Counted from the stretch's first letter, positions 1 to 9,927 are shown. The stretch: DNA of 64,000 nucleotides from Chitinophaga sp. Cy-1792 (GCF_011752935.1 NZ_VWWO01000002.1:1-64000); one strand, 5' to 3'. Numbers and translations: made by a program. Notes: a model not told the origin generated them from the letters alone.

Positions 1-747
1 TTACGGTAATTGCTGCCGGGTTGATGGTTAAGGCACCATCAGCATAAGTGATTGTATAGTTGGCAGCTGTTAATCCTGAAGGCGTAATCGTGTAGGTGCC
101 GGCGTTAGTAGCGTTTTGCGCGTTGCCCGAATAAACCGGTGTGCCTGTAACGACAGTATTGCTTTCGTTATTTACCAAACCAGCAATAGTAACGCCGTTG
201 CCTCCAATGTATGGCAAGCCATTATATGTTTTGGTGGCAGCGTTGGCAGTTACGGTAATTGCTGCCGGGTTGATGGTTAAGGCACCATCAGCATAAGTGA
301 TTGTATAGTTGGCAGCTGTTAATCCTGAAGGCGTAATCGTGTAGGTGCCGGCGTTAGTAGCGTTTTGCGCGTTGCCTGTATAAACCGGTGTGCCTGTAAC
401 GACAGTATTGCTTTCGTTATTTACCAAACCAGTAATAGTAACGCCGTTGCCTCCAATGTATGGCAAGCCATTATATGTTTTGGTGGCAGCGTTGGCAGTT
501 ACGATGATTGCTGCCGGATTGATGGTTAAGGCACCATCAGCGTAAGTGATCGTGTAATTGTCTGTTGATAATCCGCCAGGAGTAATCGTATAGCTTCCAA
601 CGTTAGTAGCTGATTGCGCATTACCGCTATAGGTCGGTGTGCCGGTTACTGCTGTTTCTGTTTCGCTGTTTACAAAGCCGGACATAGTTACACCATTGCC
701 GCCGCTAAAAGGTAGGCCATTGTAACCCATGGTCAGGTCTTTGGCAG
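1..747 (-). repeat. Tandem 249-bp MBG-domain repeats (three units seen)
   Basis: Units at 1-249, 250-498 and 499-747 have a period of exactly 249 bp (83 codons). I count only three base differences between the first two units, while the third (nearer the protein N-terminus) has diverged more. This points to recent in-frame duplication or gene conversion inside the surface protein. The array continues past the window start, so the copy number is unknown and assembly collapse or expansion is possible. Confidence 0.9.
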
Positions 748-3430
748 TAACGGTTAGCGCTGCCTTATTGATGGTAAGTGTGAATGGTACCGGTGTGGCG
801 GCAGCATTGCTGGCGTCACCGGCCTGATTGGCTGTAATTGTTACAGTACCCGCTTTTAGTAATTTTATCTTCCATTTACTATCAGCTGCATCCAGGTAGG
901 CAGTAGCAATGCTGTTATCGGAGGAAGTATATGTTACCGTGAGATTAGAGGTAGCCGTAGCTCCGGGGTCGAAAGGGGCATCTCCATAAACCTTTGTAAC
1001 ATCACTGATAGGATTGATCGTTTGTGCAGGCAGTTCGGGTGAATATTCATATGCACCAAGATCTATTATGCCATTGCTGGCATAATCAAGCACCCTTGCG
1101 TTTCCTGCCAGATCTGTGGAATTTGCATCTAAGCCTGTAAAAAGTGAGTTATTTCCGGCATTAACAGCCACACTGCTAACTTTGAGCCGGTAATCACCTC
1201 CGGCATTAGGCGCTAGACCGGGTGCAAGCGGCGATACAAAATCAGGAGTAGCCACATTACCGTTAAGAGGGCTATTTGCCGTTACTCCCTTGCCTTTTAT
1301 AAGACTATACTGGTAAGTAAGCGTCGGACCGACGGTGCTAATTTCTGCATTATTGTTGTTGTATATGATACTGTTATAAACATTTACAAGGAAAGTTGAT
1401 GTTCCCGTAGCATTAATTGCTGCACCGCCACTGTTGGAATAATTACCACTTATCGTGTTATTAATAAGCGTTAAGGACCCGGAAGCTATAGAAATACCAC
1501 ATCCACTTGAATAACTGTAGTTTCCGGATATCAATACGTTCTTTAGTGTGGCGGTGGTGGCTGTATTGATCGTGTAAATTCCACCGCCCTGATTAGCCTG
1601 GTTGCCGCTAATCCTGCTATTATTGATGGTTAATGTAGTTCCGGCAGTTGTACTGAATATTCCTCCGCCAGATCCGAATGAGGTATTAAGCGCATTACTG
1701 TAAATATCCATATTGGATAAATTTAACGTACCGGAATATTGAGCAATTCCGCCGCCATGGTACTTGTTAATGGTATAGCCATTCATGGTGTACGTGCCGG
1801 ACTGCGATGCGTATGCATTAGTGATAGTCAGGCCATCCAATATGGTAGTGCCCGGGTTTACCAACATAATTATATGGTTCGCTCTTACGGACGAGCCCAA
1901 ATCTCCGTTCAAGACTGTTTTGTTTTCTGTCAGCTTTAGATTTCGCTCTGCCAGCGATGACTCCGTGCCGGCAAAACCGCCGTATATTTTAATATTTTTC
2001 AATATAGTAAAGCAGGCCTCTGAGGGAAATACTCCGTCTGGATCCAGGTCTGAGACATTATATTTAGGATTGTAATTACCGCCTGCAACCCAGATCTCGC
2101 TTGTCTGCGTGTTCAGATTGGCTGCACGCAATGCATCTGCTACTTCTCCCATCGCGTTACTCCAGCTGCTCCCATCGCCGTTGCTACCTTTTTTGACATA
2201 CAGGATGGACGGTGCTGTAGTACTGGTGGTATATTCATACGGGCCAATATCGATCGTACCCTCCATACGAGTACTGCCTGCCAGATCTACAGCGGGTCCT
2301 GGATCTGTAAAGAAGCTATTGCTACCTGCATTGATCAGCGGACTTCCGGCTTTTAACCGGTAAACACCACCGTTGTTAACCGAGGTGGTAATGGAAGGTA
2401 TTACGGGATTCACCAGCATTGGATCTGTTGTGCCACCCAGGATGCCGTTTGCCGCATCTGCTGTCGCCCCTTCAATGAAACTGTTTTTGATATCAAATGA
2501 ACTGCCGGTATTGTATTTCCTGATATTGCTTACTGCGGACGAAGAATTCCTGTTTCCAGTGATAACAGTATTCCGGATAATACAGGTGGCGTTTACAGTT
2601 ATACAGATACCTGCGCCGGTGCTGCTATTAATTGTACAATAATTACTGCAGATAGCTGAGTTGATGACAGACGGACTTGATATACCAGCGCAATAGATAC
2701 CTGCACCTTCGTCTCCATAATTTCCGGCTATAACGGTATTGATGATTACAGGTGACTGGTCAGCGTAAATTCCTGCTCCAAAAAATGATGCCATGTTGCC
2801 CCTGATATAAAGGTTCTGCAACTTTGGGTTAGAAGTTGAACAATAAATTCCGGCACCATAGTTACGGTTGATAGCCCCACTGTAACCATTATTGTTCTTT
2901 ATTCCAAGGGTACTAGTAGCGTTAGCCGAACCTGCGATGATAGTAAATCCATTTAAAGCTGCACTGCCCACATTTCCCAACGAAACCACTACGTGATAAA
3001 AGTTATCGGTATAATTGCCTTTTATACCATAATCACCACTCAGAATGCTGGTATTTTCCACCAGCCCCAGGTTTCTTTGTGATAGTGCCGTTTCGTTTCC
3101 GGCAAATCCGCCATATACTTCTACATTTTTGATGATAGGGAATGAATAGTCACGGGTACCGGAAGTGCCTGTAATTGTACCGGGCAGATAGGCCGGATAA
3201 TAGATGCCACCGCTTACCCATATCTGTTTTACGGTACCCGCATTCGCAGCGTTGATCAAATCTGCGGCATTCAAAGCATCGGCCACTTCGCCTATGGCGT
3301 TAGACCAGCTATCGCCGGTGCCGGTAGCACCCTTTTTTACGTACAATATCCCGTTGGCATCCGGCGTGGCGGCCATCACCTGTGATACAACACCGCAAAA
3401 GAGCATTATAAAGAGTAAATATTTTTTCAT
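1..3430 (-). CDS. Large secreted beta-helix / MBG-repeat surface protein (C-terminus beyond window)
   Basis: Open frame read leftward from the ATG at 3430 to the window edge, at least 1143 codons with no stop. Residues 1-20 form a signal peptide (MKKYLLFIML..VMA). Two copies of a parallel beta-helix module follow, each opening with an ILYVKKG..GDSW-type motif (about residues 27 and 408) and containing YGGFAGxE, right-handed-helix rungs of the GxGIYxxxS type and a closing VNAGxN / DxAGxxR..IDIGAYEY motif, as in choice-of-anchor-Q/DUF1565-type surface proteins. After an Ig-like region (from about residue 800) come at least three 83-residue MBG domains, the later ones nearly identical. The gene lies upstream of nothing visible here but directly downstream of the same-strand porP/sprF gene (77 bp apart), which suggests T9SS export and gliding or adhesion roles; the sorting domain would lie outside the window. 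Export route is inferred; domain content is seen. Confidence 0.85.
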   Translation of the reverse strand, partial: MKKYLLFIMLFCGVVSQVMAATPDANGILYVKKGATGTGDSWSNAIGEVADALNAADLINAANAGTVKQIWVSGGIYYPAYLPGTITGTSGTRDYSFPIIKNVEVYGGFAGNETALSQRNLGLVENTSILSGDYGIKGNYTDNFYHVVVSLGNVGSAALNGFTIIAGSANATSTLGIKNNNGYSGAINRNYGAGIYCSTSNPKLQNLYIRGNMASFFGAGIYADQSPVIINTVIAGNYGDEGAGIYCAGISSPSVINSAICSNYCTINSSTGAGICITVNATCIIRNTVITGNRNSSSAVSNIRKYNTGSSFDIKNSFIEGATADAANGILGGTTDPMLVNPVIPSITTSVNNGGVYRLKAGSPLINAGSNSFFTDPGPAVDLAGSTRMEGTIDIGPYEYTTSTTAPSILYVKKGSNGDGSSWSNAMGEVADALRAANLNTQTSEIWVAGGNYNPKYNVSDLDPDGVFPSEACFTILKNIKIYGGFAGTESSLAERNLKLTENKTVLNGDLGSSVRANHIIMLVNPGTTILDGLTITNAYASQSGTYTMNGYTINKYHGGGIAQYSGTLNLSNMDIYSNALNTSFGSGGGIFSTTAGTTLTINNSRISGNQANQGGGIYTINTATTATLKNVLISGNYSYSSGCGISIASGSLTLINNTISGNYSNSGGAAINATGTSTFLVNVYNSIIYNNNNAEISTVGPTLTYQYSLIKGKGVTANSPLNGNVATPDFVSPLAPGLAPNAGGDYRLKVSSVAVNAGNNSLFTGLDANSTDLAGNARVLDYASNGIIDLGAYEYSPELPAQTINPISDVTKVYGDAPFDPGATATSNLTVTYTSSDNSIATAYLDAADSKWKIKLLKAGTVTITANQAGDASNAAATPVPFTLTINKAALTVTAKDLTMGYNGLPFSGGNGVTMSGFVNSETETAVTGTPTYSGNAQSATNVGSYTITPGGLSTDNYTITYADGALTINPAAIIVTANAATKTYNGLPYIGGNGVTITGLVNNESNTVVTGTPVYTGNAQNATNAGTYTITPSGLTAANYTITYADGALTINPAAITVTANAATKTYNGLPYIGGNGVTIAGLVNNESNTVVTGTPVYSGNAQNATNAGTYTITPSGLTAANYTITYADGALTINPAAITV

Positions 3431-3507
3431 TGATTTTTGATTGAAGCAAACAAAGAATTCCTGCAGAGCCAGATTTACTGACGCTGCACACTTCCATGAG
3501 TAGTTAC

Positions 3508-4503
3508 TTAGTAATTGAGTACACCAGAGCGAGTACCTGAAGTATTTCTTTTACCAAACTGCCATACAAAAGACAGCTCCATACTCTGTACAGACTGATA
3601 ATTTTTTAGTCCGGATTGCACATAATCATAGGTGATACCTGCCATCCATCGCGCTGTTTCAATACCAAAGTAGGGATACAGGGCGTCGCCGAAACGCTCC
3701 CACAGACCCAGGTTGATACTGTGTAGCAGGCCATCGTCCATACCAATTTTGTATACGCCTCCCAGTGTGTAGATACTGTTTCCACCCTGGAATTCAGCAA
3801 TACTGCTTACGTGCAGTTCATTGTTGCCGCCGGTGTTGATCCAGCCGCCCAGCTGTGCGTTTACTTTGCGGGGGATATTATATTCCATGCTGTTGTAGGC
3901 GCCTTCTTTGGGCTTGGCAACATGAAACAGGGCAGCTCCAGCGGACAAGCCATAGTGCTCGTTGTTGTAACTGTAGCTCATGCCAGCGCTGACGTCGAGG
4001 TAGCTGTTTTTCTGGAGATTTACCGCATCATTCGCAGGTAGATCGCGCTGAAAACCCATGCTGCCCAGCTGCGATTGGTAGAGGAATTTGCTCGCATCCA
4101 GTATGCGGTTAGCATAGGTGCCTGTTAATCCGGCACTCAATAAATGATGTGCCGCTGGATCCAGGGCCAGGTGATAGGCCGCAGAGAATGAGAAATAGTT
4201 GTTTTTTAAAATGCCACCATTAGATTGATCGCTTAATACACTGCCACCTATGCCCAGGTTGCTGTTGCCGGTAGTAAAGCTTTTCTCCAGGGAGGCTGTA
4301 ACCGTGTAGTAAGGTTTGATGGCATCCCCCCACCACTGAGAACGTGCATTTAAAGCAAGTCGCCAGTCATCGACCTTATTGCCGGTGAGCGCTGGATTCA
4401 GGGTCATGGGGGAGGTGAAATACTGTGAAAAATGGGGGTCTTGTGCTACGAGCCTTGTTGACAACAGACAACAAAACAACACTAAAAACCGAATTGGTTT
4501 CAT
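3508..4503 (-). CDS. PorP/SprF family type IX secretion system membrane protein
   Basis: 331 aa with signal peptide ending ..RLVAQ and the family hallmark right after it, DPHFSQYFTSPMTLNPALTG, followed by an outer-membrane beta-barrel-like sequence rich in alternating aromatic/glycine strands (for example GLSAGAALFHV, YTLGGVYKIG). PorP/SprF proteins work with the T9SS; many copies are paired with a giant adhesin whose C-terminus they help anchor or secrete. Here the giant beta-helix/MBG protein starts 77 bp downstream on the same strand, so the two probably form an operon. Length and motifs are typical of the family. Confidence 0.9.
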   Translation of the reverse strand: MKPIRFLVLFCCLLSTRLVAQDPHFSQYFTSPMTLNPALTGNKVDDWRLALNARSQWWGDAIKPYYTVTASLEKSFTTGNSNLGIGGSVLSDQSNGGILKNNYFSFSAAYHLALDPAAHHLLSAGLTGTYANRILDASKFLYQSQLGSMGFQRDLPANDAVNLQKNSYLDVSAGMSYSYNNEHYGLSAGAALFHVAKPKEGAYNSMEYNIPRKVNAQLGGWINTGGNNELHVSSIAEFQGGNSIYTLGGVYKIGMDDGLLHSINLGLWERFGDALYPYFGIETARWMAGITYDYVQSGLKNYQSVQSMELSFVWQFGKRNTSGTRSGVLNY

Positions 4504-4803
4504 GTTCTTCTTTTAGAGATAAATAGTTTAGGTATAAAGAATCTGCCGGGTCAACAGCAAGGGGTGATGGTTCTTATTATGAGTGGCAAAATTATAAAAT
4601 ATTTATTTTTTACAATGCGTATTTCTACGCATTTGATGTTTTTTTAAATATTTAATATGTTTGAAAGAATGAACAGACATGGTTTGCTAAGCTTTCCAAA
4701 CCATAAGGAAATCAAACATTCAACTAAAAAAATAATGGATACATCTTTGAGATCAATCCATTATAAATTACTAACCTGTGGGCTGACTTTTGCCTAAAAT
4801 TGC
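4504..4803. other. 300-bp intergenic region with three inverted repeats
   Basis: No gene seen. It lies between the GH116 stop and the porP/sprF start (both minus strand). Three dyads are visible: AATGCGTA/TACGCATT with a 4-nt loop (4614-4633), ATGGTTTG/CAAACCAT with a 10-nt loop (4679-4704), and TAATGGAT/ATCCATTA with a 15-nt loop (4733-4763). The one nearest the GH116 stop could be part of its terminator; the one nearest porP/sprF could be an operator or leader hairpin. Roles are inferred. Confidence 0.5.
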
Positions 4804-7497
4804 TTAAATACCCGATTCAATCTTCAGTACTTCATCCGGGAGAATATGAATTCCTTCGGGAAAATGAATTACCAGCTGCCCCTGTTCCTGTTTCCATAAA
4901 ACCTTTAGCTCCCTATCTCCCAGACTTCCCTTGATTTTCTTCAGGGTGCTTACTTCCCGGGCATCCAGGTAAAGCGTATTGATTTTTACCTTGCCATATT
5001 TTACGGCAATGGTATGTGAAGTTTTTTCTTTAGATAGCTGTTGGGTATAGGTTCCCCAGCCTTCGGCAGCGGTAAACGGAGCGTGGAAATTATATGCATT
5101 AAATGCGGGTCTGAATTTCATTTCTCCTTTAGGTCCGTGATATTCAAAGCCGCAGGCGGTGATAAATGTGCCGTAGCTGGCCATCGCACGGGCGTAATGG
5201 TCGCTGCATTCAATTTCATTGAAGGGGTTACGTTTAGCGCCGTGGTACCTGTCGTGTATGGCTTTGGTAAGAATAAGTGCTTCATCCGTCATGCCTTCCG
5301 CCATCATATGACTGGCTACCTGGTGTTCGAAACCTGACATGCATTCATGGAAATATCCTAATTGCCAGGTAACGTCTTCCCCGTAAGGTTTATCTTCATT
5401 ATGGGGATTGGTGTTCATGATCATGCCAGCTTCGCCATTCAGCGCATAGGGTCTGCCGCCCTGGTGGGTACTGATATATGGCCCTACATCCGTAGCGAAA
5501 TTGTATTTCCACAGGGAACGTAGTGCAGACAACGTTTGTTCCTTATCCCATAATCTTCCCAGGCCTACCTGCCATGCCCAGCTTTGGCCCAATACCTGAT
5601 CTATATGACAGGTATTGTAGCTGCCTAGTTTTTTGCGGCCTTGTACAGCATCCGGGCGATGAATGAAATATTCACCATTGAAAAGATATGCGGACATATT
5701 CCTGCATCCTTTCTCTACATAGGTTTTGCAGGTGGCGGTGAATGCCTTGTCTTTCATTTCTTCTGCCATGAGCTGGGCCGCTTTGGCTGCAGCAATGCAT
5801 AAACCCGCTATCCATGCGATTTCGCCTTCCCATACGGCATCTAATGTGTTCTCCATGGGTGTATCTGTCAGGCCGTCGTTATTTTTATCCTGCTGCAACA
5901 TAAATACCACTGCTTTCTTTACCTGTGGCCAGTTGGCAGATAAGAAGCTATTATCCGCACTCATCTGGTGTTCGCGGTAAATGCGTAAGATGGTGCCTGC
6001 CTGTCCGTCTATTGCGGGTCTGTTTTCATATTCAGCCCTGAAAATAATGCCGCCGTTGGGGTCCATCGCAATGCCAAGGTCTGTACGTTGGCGCGTGTCG
6101 CGTTCCAGTGACGGGAATATTCTGCCGGCTGATTGTGCATACTGCCAGACATGTGTGCAGGTACCTGCACAGGTATTCACTCCTTCCCATCCCCAGAAAC
6201 GGCCAGATTTAAAACGGTAGGTATTGGCTGTAGCAAGGGTGCCGATATTGAGGAAGGTTCTTTCCAGGAACCAATATGGAAGTGTCGAATCGTAATATGT
6301 ATCCCGCCACTGTATTGTTGTGCCCCAGAGCTCTCTGAAATGCTGACGTATATAAGCTGCTACTTCGCCGGCATTTTTGAACCTGCTGCCGTAGTAATAT
6401 CCATCTGCAGCATCTTTTAATTTGCTGGTTGATTTAAGTGGATGATTGAAATGCCAGGTTAATACAAATTGCTCCTGTAACGCTTTTCCAGCCTGAATGC
6501 TGGCAGCGGCTGTGCTGATGGCAGCCACAAGTTTTTCATCAGCAGCGCTATCAGCAGTTTTATCATTTTCAGCAGTGAATAATTCGTTTGTAACCGGCCA
6601 GATGGCAGCATTGGTATGGAAAAGTGCATCATGCCCAATGTAGGTTAAGCCTGTAGTACCTTCATCCGGATAACTGGCGGTGTCGGTATTGTTGGGATGA
6701 AACGAAGAAAGGATCGTGCTGTCATGCCTAAGGACTGTATTATGTTTGCGGCCATCGGTACTGGCGGTTAGTTTCCTGGCGCCATTTTCAAACCACCCAC
6801 AAATACTGGCTTCCAGCGGCTGTGTTGTTTTGTTTCGGATATTAATATCGAACACGGTGGCGGGCAGTGCGCTGTTATCGGCATCCAGGGGGATGAATAT
6901 TCCACCTGCCTGCATCTTTATTTCCACAGGAACGGCAGGATCGTTAAACGTGATAACCGCAACGGGGTAGGAGGCTTCAAAGCTTACCTGTTCCCAGTCT
7001 TCTTCTTTCAGTTCTTTTATCCAGGTTTGATTGCCCTGTCTGATCTGAATGGCAAATCCCTGTTCAAGTATTCTTTTATTGGCTGCCAGGGCAGGTTCTA
7101 GATAGCTGGCGCCATCGCGGCTCCGGATTTTTCGTTCCTGGGTGCCATCATACCAGAGGACCGTTTTAGGATCAATACCTTCTCTCTCGTCGTTATAGAT
7201 ACTCCACAACCATAATCTTCCGTCTCCACCGAGGTATACGGTGCCGGTGTGTAGTCCGCCGGCGGGCATGCCGATATACTTCAGTTCATTCAGCTCCTTG
7301 TGGTAGGTGGTTGGTTTCCCGCGCTCATACAGACTTTTGATCCATGCAGGGTCTATCGCTTTGATGCCTGGAATATTATGAACGGGCTTCATGACACCGT
7401 GATAAGGCTGTTTACCGAAACCCAGTCCCGGCAATTGCAAGGTGAGTAATCCGGCTGCCGCAAGGCCAGATTGACGGAGGAATTGTCTTCTTTTCAT
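4804..7497 (-). CDS. GH116-family beta-glucosidase (GBA2-type, DUF608), exported
   Basis: 897 aa. The N-terminus MKRRQFLRQSGLAAAGLLTLQLPG carries a twin-arginine-like motif and hydrophobic stretch, suggesting Tat or lipoprotein-like export. The middle (about 100-370) matches the beta-sandwich N-terminal part of GH116 enzymes (GMPAGGLHTGTVYLGGDGRLWLW). The C-terminal (alpha/alpha)6 part carries DGQAGTILRIYREHQ, NTLD (Asp553 sits where the GH116 acid/base Asp is expected), ECMSGFEHQVASHM and RNPFNEIECSDHYARAMASYG, all typical. The family hydrolyses beta-linked glucosides or xylosides, including glucosylceramide in the human homologue; the substrate here is unknown. No sugar-transport neighbours; monocistronic. 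Catalytic residue assignment is by memory of the family, not alignment. Confidence 0.88.
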   Translation of the reverse strand: MKRRQFLRQSGLAAAGLLTLQLPGLGFGKQPYHGVMKPVHNIPGIKAIDPAWIKSLYERGKPTTYHKELNELKYIGMPAGGLHTGTVYLGGDGRLWLWSIYNDEREGIDPKTVLWYDGTQERKIRSRDGASYLEPALAANKRILEQGFAIQIRQGNQTWIKELKEEDWEQVSFEASYPVAVITFNDPAVPVEIKMQAGGIFIPLDADNSALPATVFDINIRNKTTQPLEASICGWFENGARKLTASTDGRKHNTVLRHDSTILSSFHPNNTDTASYPDEGTTGLTYIGHDALFHTNAAIWPVTNELFTAENDKTADSAADEKLVAAISTAAASIQAGKALQEQFVLTWHFNHPLKSTSKLKDAADGYYYGSRFKNAGEVAAYIRQHFRELWGTTIQWRDTYYDSTLPYWFLERTFLNIGTLATANTYRFKSGRFWGWEGVNTCAGTCTHVWQYAQSAGRIFPSLERDTRQRTDLGIAMDPNGGIIFRAEYENRPAIDGQAGTILRIYREHQMSADNSFLSANWPQVKKAVVFMLQQDKNNDGLTDTPMENTLDAVWEGEIAWIAGLCIAAAKAAQLMAEEMKDKAFTATCKTYVEKGCRNMSAYLFNGEYFIHRPDAVQGRKKLGSYNTCHIDQVLGQSWAWQVGLGRLWDKEQTLSALRSLWKYNFATDVGPYISTHQGGRPYALNGEAGMIMNTNPHNEDKPYGEDVTWQLGYFHECMSGFEHQVASHMMAEGMTDEALILTKAIHDRYHGAKRNPFNEIECSDHYARAMASYGTFITACGFEYHGPKGEMKFRPAFNAYNFHAPFTAAEGWGTYTQQLSKEKTSHTIAVKYGKVKINTLYLDAREVSTLKKIKGSLGDRELKVLWKQEQGQLVIHFPEGIHILPDEVLKIESGI

Positions 7498-7669
7498 TTG
7501 TTCACTTTTCGTTGATATCTACTGTCGAAATCGCTGGTTGAATGTCTTAAAATACAAACAATCTCCTGGATTTACAGGATGATTTATCTGCAAAATGTAA
7601 TATGAATATATTTAATATATTCGCTGCTGTATTTAAATCAGACCTACGCCTATTCAAAACTTGAACAAG

Positions 7670-8299
7670 ATGAAAAATATTATTTTAATACTCCTGTTAA
7701 TCTGTTGTAATAAAACCTTTGCTCAAACTAAGTATGAAAAGTATCAGATAACTGGTCTTGGTACTATACTGGTCCCGGATTTAATGGAGTTGCAGGACGG
7801 ATTATACAGGCAGCAGGAGACTGATAAGCTAAAAGCGAAAGGAATTGAAGTTAGTGGTGATAAGATAGTTTTTCAGCAGAAGGGGCTTAATTTGGGAACT
7901 AAGAACGCATTTTCTTCATATGCCAGGGTGACAATAACTACTACCATGGGGCGGCCTGGTGAGTTTGGGAAATTATCACAGCCTCCTAATATTAGTGCCC
8001 AGGATATACAGGTAATTAAGGAGGCTATGACTGCAAAGTTTGCTGCAAACAGGGATGGATTAAAGCTGGTGAACTGGATTACTACAGCGCCGGCAGTTGT
8101 AAATGGCAATAAATGTTTCAGGATTTCATATTTACGCCAGTTAAAAAATAATCCTTATGTGGTAGTAGATATGTATGAATTTCAGAATAATGACAGGAAG
8201 TATATGGTGATGATGTCGTACAGAAGAGACGATGCCAGGACATGGGAGCCGGTTTATAAAAAAATGCTGGAGAGTCTGCAGATAACTAATGTAAAGTAA
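7670..8299 (+). CDS. Secreted protein of unknown function
   Basis: 209 aa from the ATG at 7670; an in-frame TTG nine bases upstream is possible but less likely. MKNIILILLLICCNKTFA is a signal peptide (signal peptidase I site after TFA, or lipoprotein-like CC). The mature part is mixed alpha/beta with no family I recognise: YQITGLGTILVPDLMELQDG near the start and KYMVMMSYRRDDARTWEPVYKKMLESL at the end resemble small periplasmic or outer-membrane-associated proteins of stress type. Transcribed divergently from the GH116 gene; a 43-bp gap separates it from the convergent next gene. Confidence 0.7.
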   Translation: MKNIILILLLICCNKTFAQTKYEKYQITGLGTILVPDLMELQDGLYRQQETDKLKAKGIEVSGDKIVFQQKGLNLGTKNAFSSYARVTITTTMGRPGEFGKLSQPPNISAQDIQVIKEAMTAKFAANRDGLKLVNWITTAPAVVNGNKCFRISYLRQLKNNPYVVVDMYEFQNNDRKYMVMMSYRRDDARTWEPVYKKMLESLQITNVK

Positions 8300-8342
8300 A
8301 TGCTGTGGCAATTTACATTGTGTATCTGCAGACAGTCAGTTT

Positions 8343-9200
8343 TTAGTTATCTTTTTCTGTTCTGGCCAGGTACACTTTACCATCTTTCCATTTATAATAG
8401 TTCTTGACAATAGTATCAGGGCCTTCATCATAGCGGTAAATTTCTTTTTTTACCGGATCAAATGTCAGGTATTCCAGGTCAATTAATTGTTTGTTTTTTT
8501 CAAATTTTCCGGTGGATTTATTGTAGATAAAGTAGACGAATGAACCGTCGTATTTAGTGCGTTCAGGGAAGTATACAGGTATTTTTATATCGAGGTATCC
8601 GTCGAAGTTAAGGTCTTCCATGATGACTTCCGCGCTGTTTTCGGAGAGGCATTCATCATATCCGTTGATTATTTGCAGGAGTTTATTATTTCGATAGATG
8701 TCGAGCTGATTACTTTTGGTGTACATTCTTTCGTGGTTGCCTGCATCCGTCATTTTGCCCTGATAGGTTTTCATTTTGAAATTGAAATCAGCAGGTTGCA
8801 GCAGATTTATTTTTTCCCGCATGGTGAGTTTAACAGGAAGGATTGCGCCTGTCTTTTCATTTTTCCAGGTTCCGGTAAGTGTATCTTTTCCTTGCAGGCT
8901 AAAGGAGCCGGTGACAAGGAATTTATTGTTTTTGTCACGTATGCGGAAGTTTTCTTCTGTTAGCAGGATGGAATCTCCGGATTTTTTAAGTCCTTTTACA
9001 TCCAGTTTGGCGCCGATGCCGCTTTTCAGGTAGTAGTATTCTCCATCAACGGTGTTGGTTGCCGGGGTGATCTGCAATTGCATTTCTATCGGATATTTGC
9101 TGACAGCGCCAGTAAAATTATAGATGATAGTAGTTTTTGTTTGTGCGCTACAGAAAATCGTAAATAGCAGGAAACCCGCCAGGGTAATCGTTTTTTTCAC
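8343..9200 (-). CDS. Secreted protein, XAC2610-like C-terminal region
   Basis: 285 aa starting with GTG at 9200 (signal peptide MKKTITLAGFLLFTIFCSAQ). The N-terminal half is a beta-rich region (NTVDGEYYYLKSGIGAKLDVKG, DTLTGTWKNEKTG) like small ligand-binding or inhibitor folds; the second half has EVIMEDLNFDGYLDIKIPV, the acidic DxNxDGYxD loop typical of XAC2610-like and related calcium-loop proteins. Likely periplasmic. Nine bases separate it from the upstream gene on the same strand, so the two are probably co-transcribed. Function unknown. Confidence 0.7.
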   Translation of the reverse strand: MKKTITLAGFLLFTIFCSAQTKTTIIYNFTGAVSKYPIEMQLQITPATNTVDGEYYYLKSGIGAKLDVKGLKKSGDSILLTEENFRIRDKNNKFLVTGSFSLQGKDTLTGTWKNEKTGAILPVKLTMREKINLLQPADFNFKMKTYQGKMTDAGNHERMYTKSNQLDIYRNNKLLQIINGYDECLSENSAEVIMEDLNFDGYLDIKIPVYFPERTKYDGSFVYFIYNKSTGKFEKNKQLIDLEYLTFDPVKKEIYRYDEGPDTIVKNYYKWKDGKVYLARTEKDN

Positions 9201-9209
9201 AGGATTAGA

Positions 9210-9704
9210 TTATTGTTTTATTGATTTGGTAGGAATATTATATAACCGGATAAAGGTCGCCATTGAATTGTTTATGTTGTTCACCCGTTCCAGAATGGGT
9301 TGTAATGATGCCGGGGCGTTTTCAATAAAGAGATCAATATGAAATTTTAAGGTTTGTCCGAGTTGGATACCATCGGGTGTTTGCGGAGGTAATGCAAAGG
9401 TGCGTAATTGTATTAAAGTGCCGCTGCGTGCCTGGTCGCGGATGAACCATGAGATAAACTCCAGGGAATTCAGGCTTTCCGACGATTTGTCAATAGTAAA
9501 TTCGAATTGTAACATTACTTCTCCGGGGAGGCCACCGTCTGTTCTTAACAGGGTTCCGGCTGGAAGGTGGGCAAAGGCCGGGTTGCTCAGGTCAGCTTTT
9601 TTTATTTCTTCCAGATTGTCTATTCCGCTACAAACATCATTAATGCCCTGCAGGCTATCGAGTGTATGATGGAAGCGGGTGATTTCTTCAGGATATTGAT
9701 TCAT
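9210..9704 (-). CDS. Conserved hypothetical cytoplasmic protein
   Basis: 164 aa, ATG at 9704, no signal peptide or membrane segment. The sequence is mainly amphipathic helices with an acidic N-terminus (EEITRFHHTLDSLQGINDVCSGIDNLEEIKKADL) and a beta-rich middle (GEVMLQFEFTIDKSSESLNSLEFISWFI). I do not recognise a family. It precedes the secreted XAC2610-like gene by 9 bp and is divergent from the duplicated cassette at 9949. Confidence 0.65.
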   Translation of the reverse strand: MNQYPEEITRFHHTLDSLQGINDVCSGIDNLEEIKKADLSNPAFAHLPAGTLLRTDGGLPGEVMLQFEFTIDKSSESLNSLEFISWFIRDQARSGTLIQLRTFALPPQTPDGIQLGQTLKFHIDLFIENAPASLQPILERVNNINNSMATFIRLYNIPTKSIKQ

Positions 9705-9898
9705 GGTTTTCGTATTGCGGATACAATATCGTTAATAATTATCAATCATTATTATGGCAGGTGATCTGGATAAATTAATGTTATGGCTGGACGCTGATTA
9801 TGCTATGTGTCAGTTTGCATATCTTACTATTATTTTAAGAATATTTTTCCCCGAATGATAATGAACAGATCATTTAATAATGAATGAAATGAATACAG

Positions 9899-9927
9899 TT
9901 GTTTTTAAGTAGAGTCTTTTATTTTTG
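9899..9927 (+). promoter_or_regulatory. Bacteroidota-type promoter of the duplicated cassette
   Basis: TTG at 9899-9901, 18-nt spacer, then TATTTTTG at 9920-9927, an exact match to TAnnTTTG. Transcription would start near 9934, about 15 nt before the ATG at 9949. No comparable full promoter is seen before the second copy, so the four genes may form one transcript. Confidence 0.65.

Noticed and set aside
1..747. CRISPR-like tandem repeat
   Set aside because: Period of 249 bp, in frame, without unique spacers; it is a coding MBG-domain repeat.
1739..2642. Plus-strand open frames of 66-96 aa within the surface protein
   Set aside because: They are antisense shadows of the continuous minus-strand frame, which has a signal peptide and repeated domain motifs.
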